Shown: positions 18,301 to 25,607 of the stretch, in pieces
Position numbering within the stretch: the first letter of the stretch is position 1
How the letters are laid out: each line of letters opens with the position of its first letter
Assembly: GCF_017313225.1 (NCBI RefSeq)
Contig: NZ_JAFLNE010000007.1
Coordinates: forward strand, 30,593-94,592
Length of the DNA: 64,000 nt
Source of the DNA: Allomuricauda sp. CAU 1633
GTDB taxonomy: Bacteria; Bacteroidota; Bacteroidia; Flavobacteriales; Flavobacteriaceae
Direction of reading: 5' to 3'
Program-made: the position numbers and the translations under genes
Notes under the pieces: model-generated
What the model was told of the DNA's origin: nothing
The model's database searches: none
Seen by the model: the letters and a program-made list of their open reading frames with translations, nothing else

Positions 18301-19191
18301 CAAGATACTGCCCCAAGCGACGGCGGTGCGTTGATAGCTTTTTCCATGGATGTATGCGTGGAAGGGGCGTTTAGGCCCGATGAGGACGAGGATGGTGTTT
18401 TTGATGATGGTGATGATCTATGTCTGGGCACACCAAAAGGAGTTGAGGTGGATACCAATGGCTGTCAGGTATTCCGATTTCCCTCAGACAATTTTGCAAT
18501 AGTAATTCAAAGTGAAACGTGTAGAAGTAGCAATAATGGTACAATTGCCATAACACCATTTGACACTTCCATAACTTATACCGCTTTATTGGATGGGGGA
18601 GGAACACCATCAACGGTGGACTTTACCGATGAGCATACATTCCTAAGCCTAAGTGCTGGAAATTATTCATTGTGCATTACGGGTGCCAATGGGTTGGTTA
18701 CCTATCAAGAAACCTGTTTTGACATCAGCATCACGGAACCGGATATTTTGGATGTGGAAGCCACCACAAATGCCGAACTCTTGGATGTTAGCTTGAGCGG
18801 GGCCGACTTCTACAATGTAGAGCTCAATGGACTAGTAACACAAACGGAAAGTTCCAAGCTCCAGCTTCCATTGGCGGAAGGTAAAAATGTATTGAAGGTG
18901 TCTTCCAACCTTCCGTGCCAAGGGGTTGTTGAAAAAACCTTGTTTTATTCCTCCAGTCCGGTGCTTTCCCCCAATCCCATAGATTCGGTTGCGGAAGTGT
19001 ACTTAAGTGGGTACGAGGGCAATGTGGAAATCCAGATTTTTACTGCAGATGGGCGTTTGGTTCGAACAGATTCAAAAGCGGTGAGTGGGAACAATCTTGA
19101 GTTGGACCTATCTTCTTTATCTAGAGGAATCTATTATCTAGGGATAGAAAAGGCAGGGGTAAAGGAAATGTTTAAATTCATAAAAAGATGA
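15394..19191 (+). CDS. Secreted reprolysin-like zinc metalloprotease with P-domain and T9SS sorting domain
   Basis: A 1265-residue exported protease. Seen in order: signal peptide (MKAKLHLVFSITILFSCFCT); N-terminal propeptide-like region; catalytic domain with HELGHQFGANH (zinc ligands His340, His344, His350, base Glu341) and a following Met-turn candidate TIMGYAG; Ig/Fn3-like beta domains (~410-830); a proprotein-convertase P-like domain (~850-995, with DLIINLISPAGTRVALIS and GEWVLEIQDTAPSDGG); an acidic Asp-rich linker (DEDEDGVFDDGDD, calcium-binding type); and a C-terminal type A T9SS sorting domain (LSPNPIDSVAEVYLSG to KEMFKFIKR). It would be released or anchored at the cell surface by the T9SS. 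The next gene overlaps its stop by 4 bases. Confidence 0.92.
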   Translation: MKAKLHLVFSITILFSCFCTYGQQAYWKSVPKQSNLKSASVKDMGKAQALFSLDKNLFSEKLQGFSVSKNGKQIVYLPDSDGNVVPFALKETPVLHPELTAKYPQIKSFTGVSLDGKHKIKLSSSHKGIESMVVDLNNQKIAFLEPMLNDDNSYVLYNKGERSELENSFLCKTEVLLQDKTMSGGGTGKTLVPLVDDQLLRKYRIAVSVTGEYTEYHGGTVVDALAAINATLTRVNEVFETDLGVTLELIPNNDLVIFADPDTDPYNGGLNSQVQNTLTSTIGEANYDVGHLFHRVDDPEQNNGNAGFIGAVCSDNQKGSAFSAAFEPEGDVFDLDYVAHELGHQFGANHTWSFESEGTGVQAEPASGSTIMGYAGIVPGNNVAPNGDDYFHFISIFQISNYLQSVDCAQTTVQTNSPPVLTPVGDYNIPRGTAFVLEGVATDPDVGDVLTYTWEQINDGVVTTNTFGSTNPSGANFRSLPPSVDPARYFPRLTEVVQGNLTQEGPLVNDAWETVSDIERTLSFAFTVRDNAAGGGQVVSDVLDVNVFKAAGPFVVTSQAANETYVAGSAQEITWDVANTNSSPIDAQTVDIFLSLDGGMSFPIVLADDTLNDGSEEILVPGDITNSARIMVKASDNVFFAINASDFTIEQSEVVLSFQELSFTVCQPNDIVVPFTYQTFGGFSEMSTFSADVPAGLSASFLPTQASTDDTAVDLTLSNTNAVAAGVYDIMVTSTSASVTKNVTISLTIGDGTFPDAVLESPANMQTGITLNPQLSWAANPLYSSYDIEVATDVGFTDIISSATVPFAFYQVNGLEEQTEYFWRVRPNNDCGTGTFGAPFSFTTIQVDCKSVEPRNGLPLEISSIATPTVTSSIHFFEDLPISDINVNLEVDHTFLEDLIINLISPAGTRVALISNTCGGLNNINAVFDDDGDPIICSGNPAIMGTVSPLGSLASFNGESILGEWVLEIQDTAPSDGGALIAFSMDVCVEGAFRPDEDEDGVFDDGDDLCLGTPKGVEVDTNGCQVFRFPSDNFAIVIQSETCRSSNNGTIAITPFDTSITYTALLDGGGTPSTVDFTDEHTFLSLSAGNYSLCITGANGLVTYQETCFDISITEPDILDVEATTNAELLDVSLSGADFYNVELNGLVTQTESSKLQLPLAEGKNVLKVSSNLPCQGVVEKTLFYSSSPVLSPNPIDSVAEVYLSGYEGNVEIQIFTADGRLVRTDSKAVSGNNLELDLSSLSRGIYYLGIEKAGVKEMFKFIKR

Positions 19192-19874
19192 TCAGGAAGT
19201 TAGCAGCAGGGTGCATATTGGCCATTTTGGTTTCATGCGGGGGTAATGACGATCCACCACCAACTCCTACAGGGGCATCCCTGATCTTTCCTGAAGAAAA
19301 TTCGGAGTGTACTACCGGCGTCAGTATAAATGAGTCATTGAGCCAGGTAACGTTCCAGTGGATGGCTTCTTCCAACACGGATAGGTATAGCTTGAGTGTG
19401 GTTAATCTGGATACCAATGTGCCCCAAACCATATCCACAGCGGCAACATCGGCCAGTTTGTCCATTGCCAAGGGCACGCCCTTCTCGTGGTCAGTCACCT
19501 CCATCAGTTCCAATTCTGATCAAACCGCAACAAGTGAAACCTGGCTGTTCTACAATGCGGGTTTTGAAACCACGTATGCTCCTTTTCCAGCACAGTTGGT
19601 AAACCCGGTTTCCGGTTCCACTGTTCAAAAAGATTTGGCCAATGAAGTGCTGTTGGAATGGCAGGGAGCCGATGTGGACAATGATATTACTTCTTTTGAG
19701 GTGTTCTTTTCTGATGAAAATCCACCTACAACTTCAATGGGCACTGTTGATTCAGAAACTATGGAGTTCTCCGTCACGGTGAATTCTGATACCGTCTATT
19801 ATTGGAGTATCATTACTACGGATTTGGAGGGAAACCGCTCGGATTCTGGAGTATTCGACTTTAAAGTATTTTAA
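19188..19874 (+). CDS. Lipoprotein with fibronectin-III-like domains
   Basis: A 228-residue lipoprotein. Seen: MIRKLAAGCILAILVSCGGN with lipobox LVSC, an acidic GGNDDPP motif after the Cys, which resembles the Flavobacteriia surface-export signal, then two beta-sandwich stretches (LIFPEENSECTTG... and LVNPVSGSTVQKDLANE...). The start codon overlaps the protease stop (ATGA), which indicates translational coupling. A role as surface partner of the protease is inference. Confidence 0.85.
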   Translation: MIRKLAAGCILAILVSCGGNDDPPPTPTGASLIFPEENSECTTGVSINESLSQVTFQWMASSNTDRYSLSVVNLDTNVPQTISTAATSASLSIAKGTPFSWSVTSISSNSDQTATSETWLFYNAGFETTYAPFPAQLVNPVSGSTVQKDLANEVLLEWQGADVDNDITSFEVFFSDENPPTTSMGTVDSETMEFSVTVNSDTVYYWSIITTDLEGNRSDSGVFDFKVF

Positions 19875-20504
19875 CTAGGTGCCGTTAAACTGGTTCATGG
19901 TGTTTTTTACTCCGGCAAACACAAAGGAACGGATAAGTTCTGTGGATTTTTTCAATCGCTCAGGAAGTGCTGCCGCTTCTTCCACATTCCATTGTCCTAA
20001 AACATAATCCACCTGTCTTCCTTTGCTGAATTCAGCCCCCACACCAAATCGAAACCGAGGATATTGGGAGGTCTGCAAAGTATTTTGGATGTCTTTTAGC
20101 CCGTTGTGGCCACCATCGCTTCCCTTGGTCTTCAAGCGAATGGTTCCAAAAGGTAGGTTGATGTCGTCCGTGATGATAAGCACATTATCCAAAGCAATAC
20201 TCTCCTTTTCCATCCAATAGTTAACCGCTTTTCCACTTAAATTCATATAAGTGGATGGTTTTAAGCATAGAATACTTCGTCCCTTATATTTAAAAGTGGC
20301 AACAGCGCCTAATTTGGCACTTTCAAAAGTGAGGCTTTCCTCTTCAGCCAAAAAATCCAACACCTTAAAACCGATATTATGTCGGGTTTCTTCATATTCT
20401 GCTCCGATATTTCCGAGGCCAACAACAAGGAATTTTTTCATAGGGTCAGTTTCTTGTAAAAGGGATTTTTGGGTACCCAAAAGGTTTTTTATAAACTGGA
20501 GCAT
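19875..20504 (-). CDS. pth: Peptidyl-tRNA hydrolase
   Basis: Recycles peptidyl-tRNA released from ribosomes. Seen: FLVVGLGNIGAEYEETRHNI with the catalytic His, STYMNLSGKAVNYW, and the DDINLPFGTIRLKTKGSDGG loop. From the ATG at 20504 the protein has 209 residues with a 21-residue N-terminal leader (MLQFIKNLLGTQK...). A start at 20441 (MKKFLVVGLGN) gives the standard family N-terminus; which is used is uncertain. It follows rplY on the same strand and converges end-to-end with the lipoprotein gene. Confidence 0.93.
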   Translation of the reverse strand: MLQFIKNLLGTQKSLLQETDPMKKFLVVGLGNIGAEYEETRHNIGFKVLDFLAEEESLTFESAKLGAVATFKYKGRSILCLKPSTYMNLSGKAVNYWMEKESIALDNVLIITDDINLPFGTIRLKTKGSDGGHNGLKDIQNTLQTSQYPRFRFGVGAEFSKGRQVDYVLGQWNVEEAAALPERLKKSTELIRSFVFAGVKNTMNQFNGT

Positions 20505-20529
20505 CTAGGAACCATTTTGTCTAAAAATA

Positions 20530-20574
20530 CAAAAGCATCCCAAATTTCACATTAGTAAAACCGGGATGCTTTGT
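20530..20574 (-). terminator. Rho-independent terminator of rplY
   Basis: The stem AAAGCATCCC (20532-20541) / GGGATGCTTT (20563-20572) has ten perfect pairs and lies 16 bases past the rplY stop, with a T-rich tail on the minus strand. It probably separates rplY from pth, perhaps partially. Confidence 0.75.
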
Positions 20575-20589
20575 GTTAAGGTCTAAAGA

Positions 20590-21249
20590 CTATTCAGTAG
20601 CCTCAGCTGCTGGGGCTTCAGCTCCGCCTTCACCTTCAGCAGTAGCTTCTGCACCTTCTTCTGTTCCTTCTTCATCTTCATCTTCAAGTTCTTCATCAAC
20701 AGAAGTTCTGGAAGCTTTCACCTGTACAATAGCTGTGCTATCTGGGTGCAAGATGGTATAGTCGTCATTCAACACGGTTTCAACAGCAATGGTACCACCA
20801 ATTCTTAGTTTGGAGATATCCACAGTGATAAAATCAGGAAGTAGATCAGGCAATGCCTTAATGGAAAGTTTACGCTTTCTGAACAGCAAACGACCACCGT
20901 TTCGTACCCCTGGGGAATTTCCTTCCAAACGAACAGGAATGTTCATGGTAACAGGTTTGTCCTCAAACAACTGATAGAAATCGATGTGAAGGATTTTATC
21001 GGTTACGGGATGAAACTGAATGTCCTGTAAAACGGCACTCAACTTTTCACCACCCTCCAATTTAATCACAACCGTGTGTGCGTTGGGGGTGTACACTAAA
21101 TCTCTAAACGAGATTTCATCAGCTGAAAAGTGCAATGGCTTATCCCCTCCGTACAGCACGCAAGGGACCTTTCCAGCATTACGTAAGGCTTTGGTAGATA
21201 CCTTGCCCACGCTTTCTCTTTGGGATCCTTTGATAGTAATTGACTTCAT
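20590..21249 (-). CDS. rplY: 50S ribosomal protein bL25 (general stress protein CTC type)
   Basis: A 219-residue long-form bL25 that binds 5S rRNA. Seen: [20 protein letters not shown], the [16 protein letters not shown] strand, the [20 protein letters not shown] segment and the C-terminal TL5 domain. It ends with a low-complexity acidic tail rich in Glu, Ala and Gly (about residues 180-219), common in Bacteroidota. It lies 20 bases after prs, an arrangement (prs-rplY-pth) conserved widely. Confidence 0.95.
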   Translation of the reverse strand: MKSITIKGSQRESVGKVSTKALRNAGKVPCVLYGGDKPLHFSADEISFRDLVYTPNAHTVVIKLEGGEKLSAVLQDIQFHPVTDKILHIDFYQLFEDKPVTMNIPVRLEGNSPGVRNGGRLLFRKRKLSIKALPDLLPDFITVDISKLRIGGTIAVETVLNDDYTILHPDSTAIVQVKASRTSVDEELEDEDEEGTEEGAEATAEGEGGAEAPAAEATE

Positions 21250-21269
21250 TGTTATATATTAAAATTGAT

Positions 21270-22211
21270 TTACATTAAAAATTTTGATGATATTGAGGTG
21301 TTGTGGTGTACCCGGTGCATGACATCTGCAAAAAGGTCGGCACAACTCAATACCTTTATTTTTTTCTTGGTCTCATCGATGGGAATAGAATCGGTAACGA
21401 TCAATTCCGACAACTTTGACTTTTCTATTCTTTCATACGCTTTGCCGGACAACAATCCATGTGTGGTGACAGCTCTAACGCTTACCGCTCCTCTTTCCAT
21501 CATTAAATCTGCAGCCTTGGTCAGCGTACCAGCAGTATCCACCATATCATCCACCAAAACCACATTTTTTCCCTGCACATCACCAATGAGTTCCATGTGG
21601 GAAATGACATTTGCCTTGGCGCGTTGCTTGTAACAGATGACCACATCACACTCCAACGCTTTGGAATACGCGTAGGCTCTTTTGGAACCACCCATATCTG
21701 GGGAAGCAATACAGAGATTGTCCAAATTAAGCCCTTTCAAATAAGGTAGGAACAAGGTCGATGCAAAAAGATGATCCACCGGTTTTTCAAAGAACCCTTG
21801 AATCTGATCGGCATGGAGGTCCATGGTGATGATTCGAGTGGCACCAGCCGTCTCCAACATTTTAGCAACCAATTTTGCGGCAATGGGAACGCGAGGTTTA
21901 TCTTTCCTATCCTGACGGGCCCATCCAAAATAGGGCATTACCGCAGTAATATGTCTTGCGGAAGCCCGCTTGGCAGCATCGAGCATCAAAAGCATTTCCA
22001 TTAAATTCTCCGAGCTTGGGTTTGTGGACCCAATGATAAAAATGCGCGCACCGCGAATGGATTCTTCGAAAGAAGGCTGAAACTCTCCGTCGCTGTATCT
22101 GGAAAACTGAATCTTTCCCAAATCAGCACCATAAGAAGCCGCTATCTTCTGACCAAGGTCAACACTTTGCGTGCAAGCAAAAATTTTGGGCTCGGGAACT
22201 TGATATGCCAT
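21270..22211 (-). CDS. prs: Ribose-phosphate pyrophosphokinase
   Basis: A 313-residue PRPP synthetase. Seen: MPYFGWARQDRKDKPRVPIA, the MDLHADQIQGFF metal/ATP region and the PRPP-binding loop VVLVDDMVDTAGTL. It supplies PRPP for nucleotide, His and Trp synthesis. Normal length. First gene of the prs-rplY-pth run. Confidence 0.95.
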   Translation of the reverse strand: MAYQVPEPKIFACTQSVDLGQKIAASYGADLGKIQFSRYSDGEFQPSFEESIRGARIFIIGSTNPSSENLMEMLLMLDAAKRASARHITAVMPYFGWARQDRKDKPRVPIAAKLVAKMLETAGATRIITMDLHADQIQGFFEKPVDHLFASTLFLPYLKGLNLDNLCIASPDMGGSKRAYAYSKALECDVVICYKQRAKANVISHMELIGDVQGKNVVLVDDMVDTAGTLTKAADLMMERGAVSVRAVTTHGLLSGKAYERIEKSKLSELIVTDSIPIDETKKKIKVLSCADLFADVMHRVHHNTSISSKFLM

Positions 22212-22309
22212 TGCAAACTCTTGTTAACTAGCTTTTTGAAGCGCTTTTTTCTAAAGAGGTGCAAATTTAAAAATTAATTCGGGTTGCTAAAGGAATAAAG
22301 CAAGTATTT

Positions 22310-22342
22310 TTTGGTGGTAAATGAAATTATTTTTTAGCTTTG
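22310..22342 (+). promoter_or_regulatory. Promoter of the tRNA-Leu locus
   Basis: TTTG (22310-22313) and TAGCTTTG (22335-22342) are 21 bases apart, which fits the Bacteroidota -33 TTTG / -7 TAnnTTTG promoter. It lies 36 bases before the first, broken tRNA-Leu copy, so it is probably the original tRNA promoter, now also reading the GIY-YIG gene and the intact tRNA. Confidence 0.6.
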
Positions 22343-22378
22343 CATCCGCAATTAAAATAAGCCACTATAATTGCTTAT

Positions 22379-22428
22379 GCCTTGGTGGCGGAATTGGTAG
22401 ACCTGTCTGCCGACAGGCAGGCGCGCTG
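22379..22428 (+). pseudogene. 5' fragment of tRNA-Leu, interrupted by a hairpin insertion
   Basis: The first 23 bases are identical to the 5' end of the intact tRNA-Leu at 22699. A 20-base hairpin-forming insert (22402-22421) follows inside the D-arm, then 7 more matching bases (CGCGCTG). Identity stops before the anticodon stem is complete, so it cannot make a tRNA. With the intact copy it flanks the GIY-YIG gene as a direct repeat that starts 2 bases before each tRNA copy. Confidence 0.8.
22402..22421 (+). repeat. 20-base hairpin repeat in the tRNA-Leu D-arm
   Basis: CCTGTCTG (22402-22409), loop CCGA, then CAGGCAGG (22414-22421) form an 8-pair stem with one G-T pair. It is exactly the sequence absent from the intact tRNA copy. 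It resembles short interspersed hairpins frequent in Bacteroidota genomes (recollection; copy number in this genome not seen). Confidence 0.75.
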
Positions 22429-22447
22429 AAATTGAAATATTGACCCG

Positions 22448-22696
22448 TTGATTAGTGTCTATGCGATATCAAGTTTGGAACATAACTACATTTATGTGGG
22501 GATGACATCCAATTTGAAAGAAAGGATTGCAAGGTACAATTCAGGAAGAGAGCGGACAACAAAGTTTTATGCTCCGTTTAAGCTGATTTATTCAGAGGAA
22601 TGTTTGGATAGATTATCGGCACGAAAAAGGGAAAAATATTGGAAGTCGGGCGTGGGTAAGGAAAATTTGCGAAAACTCAGAGATGAGTTAACATAG
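22448..22696 (+). CDS. Small GIY-YIG nuclease domain protein
   Basis: An 82-residue protein consisting only of the GIY-YIG domain: VYAISSLEHNYIYVGMTSNL carries the two signature strands and the Arg helix follows (KERIARYNSGRERTTK), then YWKSGVGKENLRKLRDEL. In-frame sequence upstream has a stop at 22433, and the first usable start is TTG at 22448, which gives the normal family N-terminus. The stop codon ends 2 bases before the intact tRNA-Leu. Its position between two tRNA copies suggests a mobile or homing-like history. Activity is not shown; the putative catalytic Arg and Glu are present. Confidence 0.88.
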   Translation: MISVYAISSLEHNYIYVGMTSNLKERIARYNSGRERTTKFYAPFKLIYSEECLDRLSARKREKYWKSGVGKENLRKLRDELT

Positions 22697-22698
22697 AT

Positions 22699-22780
22699 GC
22701 CTTGGTGGCGGAATTGGTAGACGCGCTGGATTCAAAATCCAGTTCTTTCGGGAGTGTGGGTTCGATTCCCACCCAAGGTA
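22699..22780 (+). tRNA. tRNA-Leu (anticodon CAA)
   Basis: An 82-base type II tRNA. Acceptor GCCTTGG pairs with CCAAGGT (a terminal G-T pair), discriminator A; anticodon stem CTGGA/TCCAG with loop TTCAAAA gives CAA at 22733-22735; long variable arm; T-arm GTGGG TTCGATT CCCAC. CCA is not encoded. It directly follows the GIY-YIG gene. Confidence 0.93.
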
Positions 22781-22783
22781 CTT

Positions 22784-22820
22784 AAAAACCCTGATAATAA
22801 ATTGATTATCAGGGTTTTGT
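22784..22820 (+). terminator. Terminator after tRNA-Leu
   Basis: AAAACCCTGATAAT and ATTATCAGGGTTTT form a long near-perfect stem around a short A/T loop, ending in a T run. It lies 4 bases after the tRNA and would end its transcript. Confidence 0.8.
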
Positions 22821-23358
22821 CTTTCTATAAGTGACGTAAAAGTGACGGTTTTTGAGATAAAAAATGATAAAATTACCACTCTAAAACTTCAGGATCTGTC
22901 CAGTCTTATGGATAAATTTAGTCACAAATTTTCTAAAGGTCCTAACCCTATAACAAGTAAATTATCGGCGGTAAAGCGTAATTATGATCTCAGCATTAGA
23001 AGTGTAATACTGTGGCTGTTATATTTTATATCAATTAATAACTAATATTTTGAATGTTGCCATGATATATGGTTAGAGAGAACAGTTTAATGCCTATCTT
23101 TAGATGAATATATTTTGTTCAAACCCTTTTCTAAAGTCTTACTACTATCTTATTGCCCGTAGAGAAAAGGTTTTTTACACATCTATTTACAAATATTTCA
23201 CAATTCTTCAGGGTACGGGAATCAAAAATAAAGTCGTATTTCCTTTATAAGCTTTGATGTTTTAACATAGAAGTGACATCTGTAGCACATGATTTGAGAA
23301 CACAATGTTTTGAGATGCTGTGCTGCGGAAACGAGTAATTAAACCTAAAATTAATAGA
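22821..23358. other. Gene-poor stretch between tRNA-Leu and the methyltransferase
   Basis: About 540 bases of AT-rich DNA. One frame is open from 22842 to 23045 (67 residues, GTG/ATG start uncertain, hydrophobic end) but shows no motif, and I do not call it a gene. The paired GTGACGTAAAAGTGACG motif just after the terminator (about 22830-22846) resembles DNA seen at tRNA-linked integration sites, but no integrase is present. Otherwise I see nothing definite. Confidence 0.4.
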
Positions 23359-24264
23359 ATGGCAGACAAGGCAGATTTGGATTTTACGTACACCACCATA
23401 GACAAAATATTCCGTTTAAGTATGGGTGAAACCGCAGATTACAGCGGTGCCAAGTACGATGGTGATTTCTCAATGTCCTTGGAAGAGGCGCAAAAGGAAA
23501 AGAACAGGTTTATAGCGGACAGCCTCAATATAGATGGGGAAAGTAAGGTGTTGGATATGGCATGTGGCTGGGGTCCATTCTCCCATTTTATCACAAAGGA
23601 AAGGGGGGCAATCAGTATTGGATTGACCTTGTCGAAGGGTCAAGCGGAGGCATGCCAAAAAAATGGACTAAATGTGTTTGTAAAGGATTGCCGGTATGTA
23701 AAACCGGAAGATTTTGGAACCTTTGATGCCATAGCTTGTATAGGAGGTTTAGAACATTTTTGTTCGGTTGAGGAGTGGAAAGAGGGGAATCAAGAAAAGG
23801 TATATAGTGATTTTTTCAGAACCCTTAATGATTTATTGCCAAAAGGAGGTAGGTTCTACATGCAGACCATGACGTTTAGCAAAAACATGATCGATTTTGA
23901 AGAACTGGACGTCAAGGCCAAAAAAGGCTCAGCAGCCCATGTCATGGCACTGATGGTCAAAGAATTTCCGGGTTCATGGTTGCCCTACGGCCCAGAAATG
24001 GTGATACGAAATGCCGAACCAAACTTTAGATTGATCTCGCAAAGTAGTGGTAGACTGGACTATATTGAGACGATAAGCCAATGGCGAAAGAAGTTCAGGA
24101 AGTTCAACCTGAAAAAATATTGGCTCTACTTATCCCTAGTACCCAAATACGTTATTGACAAGGAATTTAGACATCAAGTGGCCGTCTTTAAAATCAGCCC
24201 AAACAAAATATGCTTTGAAAAGGAAATAATGGACCATTATCGGTTGGTGTTTGAGAAAATTTAG
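23359..24264 (+). CDS. CFA-synthase-like SAM-dependent methyltransferase
   Basis: A 301-residue class I methyltransferase of the cyclopropane-fatty-acid/mycolic-acid synthase family. Seen: the SAM motif KVLDMACGWGPFSHFI (about residue 72), a post-I acidic residue, and the IGGLEHFCSVEEW and YSDFFRTLNDLLPKGGRFYM regions. It probably methylates or cyclopropanates an acyl chain; a soluble substrate is possible. The ATG at 23359 is preferred to a GTG at 23320. It is followed by an AraC regulator on the same strand. Confidence 0.8.
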   Translation: MADKADLDFTYTTIDKIFRLSMGETADYSGAKYDGDFSMSLEEAQKEKNRFIADSLNIDGESKVLDMACGWGPFSHFITKERGAISIGLTLSKGQAEACQKNGLNVFVKDCRYVKPEDFGTFDAIACIGGLEHFCSVEEWKEGNQEKVYSDFFRTLNDLLPKGGRFYMQTMTFSKNMIDFEELDVKAKKGSAAHVMALMVKEFPGSWLPYGPEMVIRNAEPNFRLISQSSGRLDYIETISQWRKKFRKFNLKKYWLYLSLVPKYVIDKEFRHQVAVFKISPNKICFEKEIMDHYRLVFEKI

Positions 24265-24324
24265 ACAGTCAAAAGTTTATTGATCAAATCCTTGGAATTG
24301 AGGAAGACCATTCAAAATAAATGA

Positions 24325-24885
24325 ATGAAATTATATATAAAATACATGGTCAGTCTTCGCTGCAAAATGTTGGTAAAGGAAGAATTGACAAAGTTGGGAC
24401 TGGATTATGTTACCTTGAATCTGGGCATGGTGGAAACTAAGGAGGAAATTACCCATGAAAAGAGAATCCAACTCAAAAATAATCTGCTGAAGTCTGGATT
24501 GGAATTATTGGATGACAAAAAGAGCATATTGATTGAAAAAATCAAGAATGCAATAATCGAAATGATCCATCATACCGATGAGATACCAAAAACCAATTAC
24601 TCCGGGTATTTAAGTGAAAAATTAGGGTACGACTACACGTATTTGTCCAACACGTTTTCAGAGGTGAAAGGAATCACTTTGCAGCATTATATCATTAAAC
24701 ACAAAATCGAAAGAGTAAAAGAGTTGCTCCTATATGACGAACTCAATCTTACCGAAATAGCATATAAACTTCATTATAGTAGCTCCGCACATCTCTCCAA
24801 TCAATTTAAAAAAGTCACCGGTCTCACACCCTCCTATTATAAAAAGTTAAAGGAAAAAAGGACGCAAAACTTGGAAAACCTGTGA
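24325..24885 (+). CDS. AraC-family transcriptional regulator
   Basis: A 186-residue protein. The N-terminal ~80 residues (VSLRCKMLVKEELTKLGLDY...) lack a recognised sensor domain. The C-terminal ~100 residues carry the two AraC helix-turn-helix motifs (YLSEKLGYDYTYLSNTFSE and LTEIAYKLHYSSSAHLSNQF, then FKKVTGLTPSYYKKLK). A start at 24325 is used; 24346 is possible. The target is unknown; the adjacent methyltransferase or cupin genes are candidates. Confidence 0.85.
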   Translation: MKLYIKYMVSLRCKMLVKEELTKLGLDYVTLNLGMVETKEEITHEKRIQLKNNLLKSGLELLDDKKSILIEKIKNAIIEMIHHTDEIPKTNYSGYLSEKLGYDYTYLSNTFSEVKGITLQHYIIKHKIERVKELLLYDELNLTEIAYKLHYSSSAHLSNQFKKVTGLTPSYYKKLKEKRTQNLENL

Positions 24886-24990
24886 TATATGTAAAGTTTA
24901 ATATTATTTATGTAGCAAACCCCACCTAATTCTATCGCACCTTTGTTTATTGCTGATAATTATATAATCAGCTTGATAACAAATCATACT

Positions 24991-25149
24991 ATGGACATAT
25001 TTAAAAAAAATATATCGGTTAAAGGGATTCTAGAAAAACTTCTCAGTCTTTACCCTCCGATTATTGAAAGCTTAAGGTTAAAAAATGAAGAAGAAAGTGA
25101 ATTGAACAAAAGTTTAGTGCCTAGGTTGATTCGAATTAAAAATAATTGA
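24991..25149 (+). CDS. Possible small protein, 52 residues
   Basis: An ATG-started frame (MDIFKKNISVKGILEKLLSL) that ends with basic residues. It has no motif, and an upstream in-frame extension to 24943 is possible. A terminator-like hairpin follows at 25233. It may be a real small gene but support is weak. Confidence 0.3.
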   Translation: MDIFKKNISVKGILEKLLSLYPPIIESLRLKNEEESELNKSLVPRLIRIKNN

Positions 25150-25232
25150 AAGTAATCTTTAATGCAATGTTGGCTCATATGCTTTGAAGCAATTTAATTT
25201 GTTGATACGTGCTTTTAAATTTTTAGAAGCCC

Positions 25233-25272
25233 AAAAAAGAGCAGGAACTAAAAAACACTGCTCTTTTTTCTT
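25233..25272 (+). terminator. Rho-independent terminator
   Basis: AAAAAAGAGCAG (25233-25244) and CTGCTCTTTTTT (25258-25269) form a 12-pair stem with a T tail. It closes the unit containing the AraC gene and/or the small ORF at 24991. Confidence 0.75.
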
Positions 25273-25456
25273 GTTGTTACTTACCCTTGCCCAATAGAAC
25301 ATTTTACAATCATAGTCCCAGCCATTCCAACTATCCTAAGCCAACAATAAACATTCGGTTGTGAGAAAATGTGTAATCTTTTTTATTCTGTTCATAACAA
25401 TGCTCATGCTGGCAAGCACATTGCCATGAAGCAATGACAACTTAAATAAATATACT

Positions 25457-25573
25457 ATGTCAAAAGAAAGAGAAGGAAAGAAAAAGTCTGGAAAAACACT
25501 GCCTTCAAAAACCCCTAAAGAAAAAAAGGCGGCAAAAAGGGCCAAACGGAATGCCAAAAACAGGTCGGAATAG
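25457..25573 (+). CDS. Small lysine/arginine-rich protein, 38 residues
   Basis: ATG at 25457 (MSKEREGKKKSGKTLPSKTP) to TAG at 25573. The peptide is about half Lys/Arg and ends KNAKNRSE-like (KRNAKNRSE). It resembles small, basic, disordered nucleic-acid-binding or ribosome-associated peptides, without a named family. It lies 34 bases before the cupin gene on the same strand. The opposite-strand frame here is a shadow. Confidence 0.5.
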   Translation: MSKEREGKKKSGKTLPSKTPKEKKAAKRAKRNAKNRSE

Positions 25574-25607
25574 AGGGGAAGGGATACTAATCTTAATACC
25601 ATTAATT

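Noticed and set aside
22842..23045. Open frame of 67 codons after the tRNA terminator
   Set aside because: No motif, atypical composition with a hydrophobic end, and placement directly after a terminator; it may be a border sequence of an integrated element.
25336..25602. Minus-strand frame with hydrophobic, Phe-rich product
   Set aside because: It is the mirror of the Lys-rich plus-strand ORF at 25457; poly-AAA codons read as Phe on the other strand.
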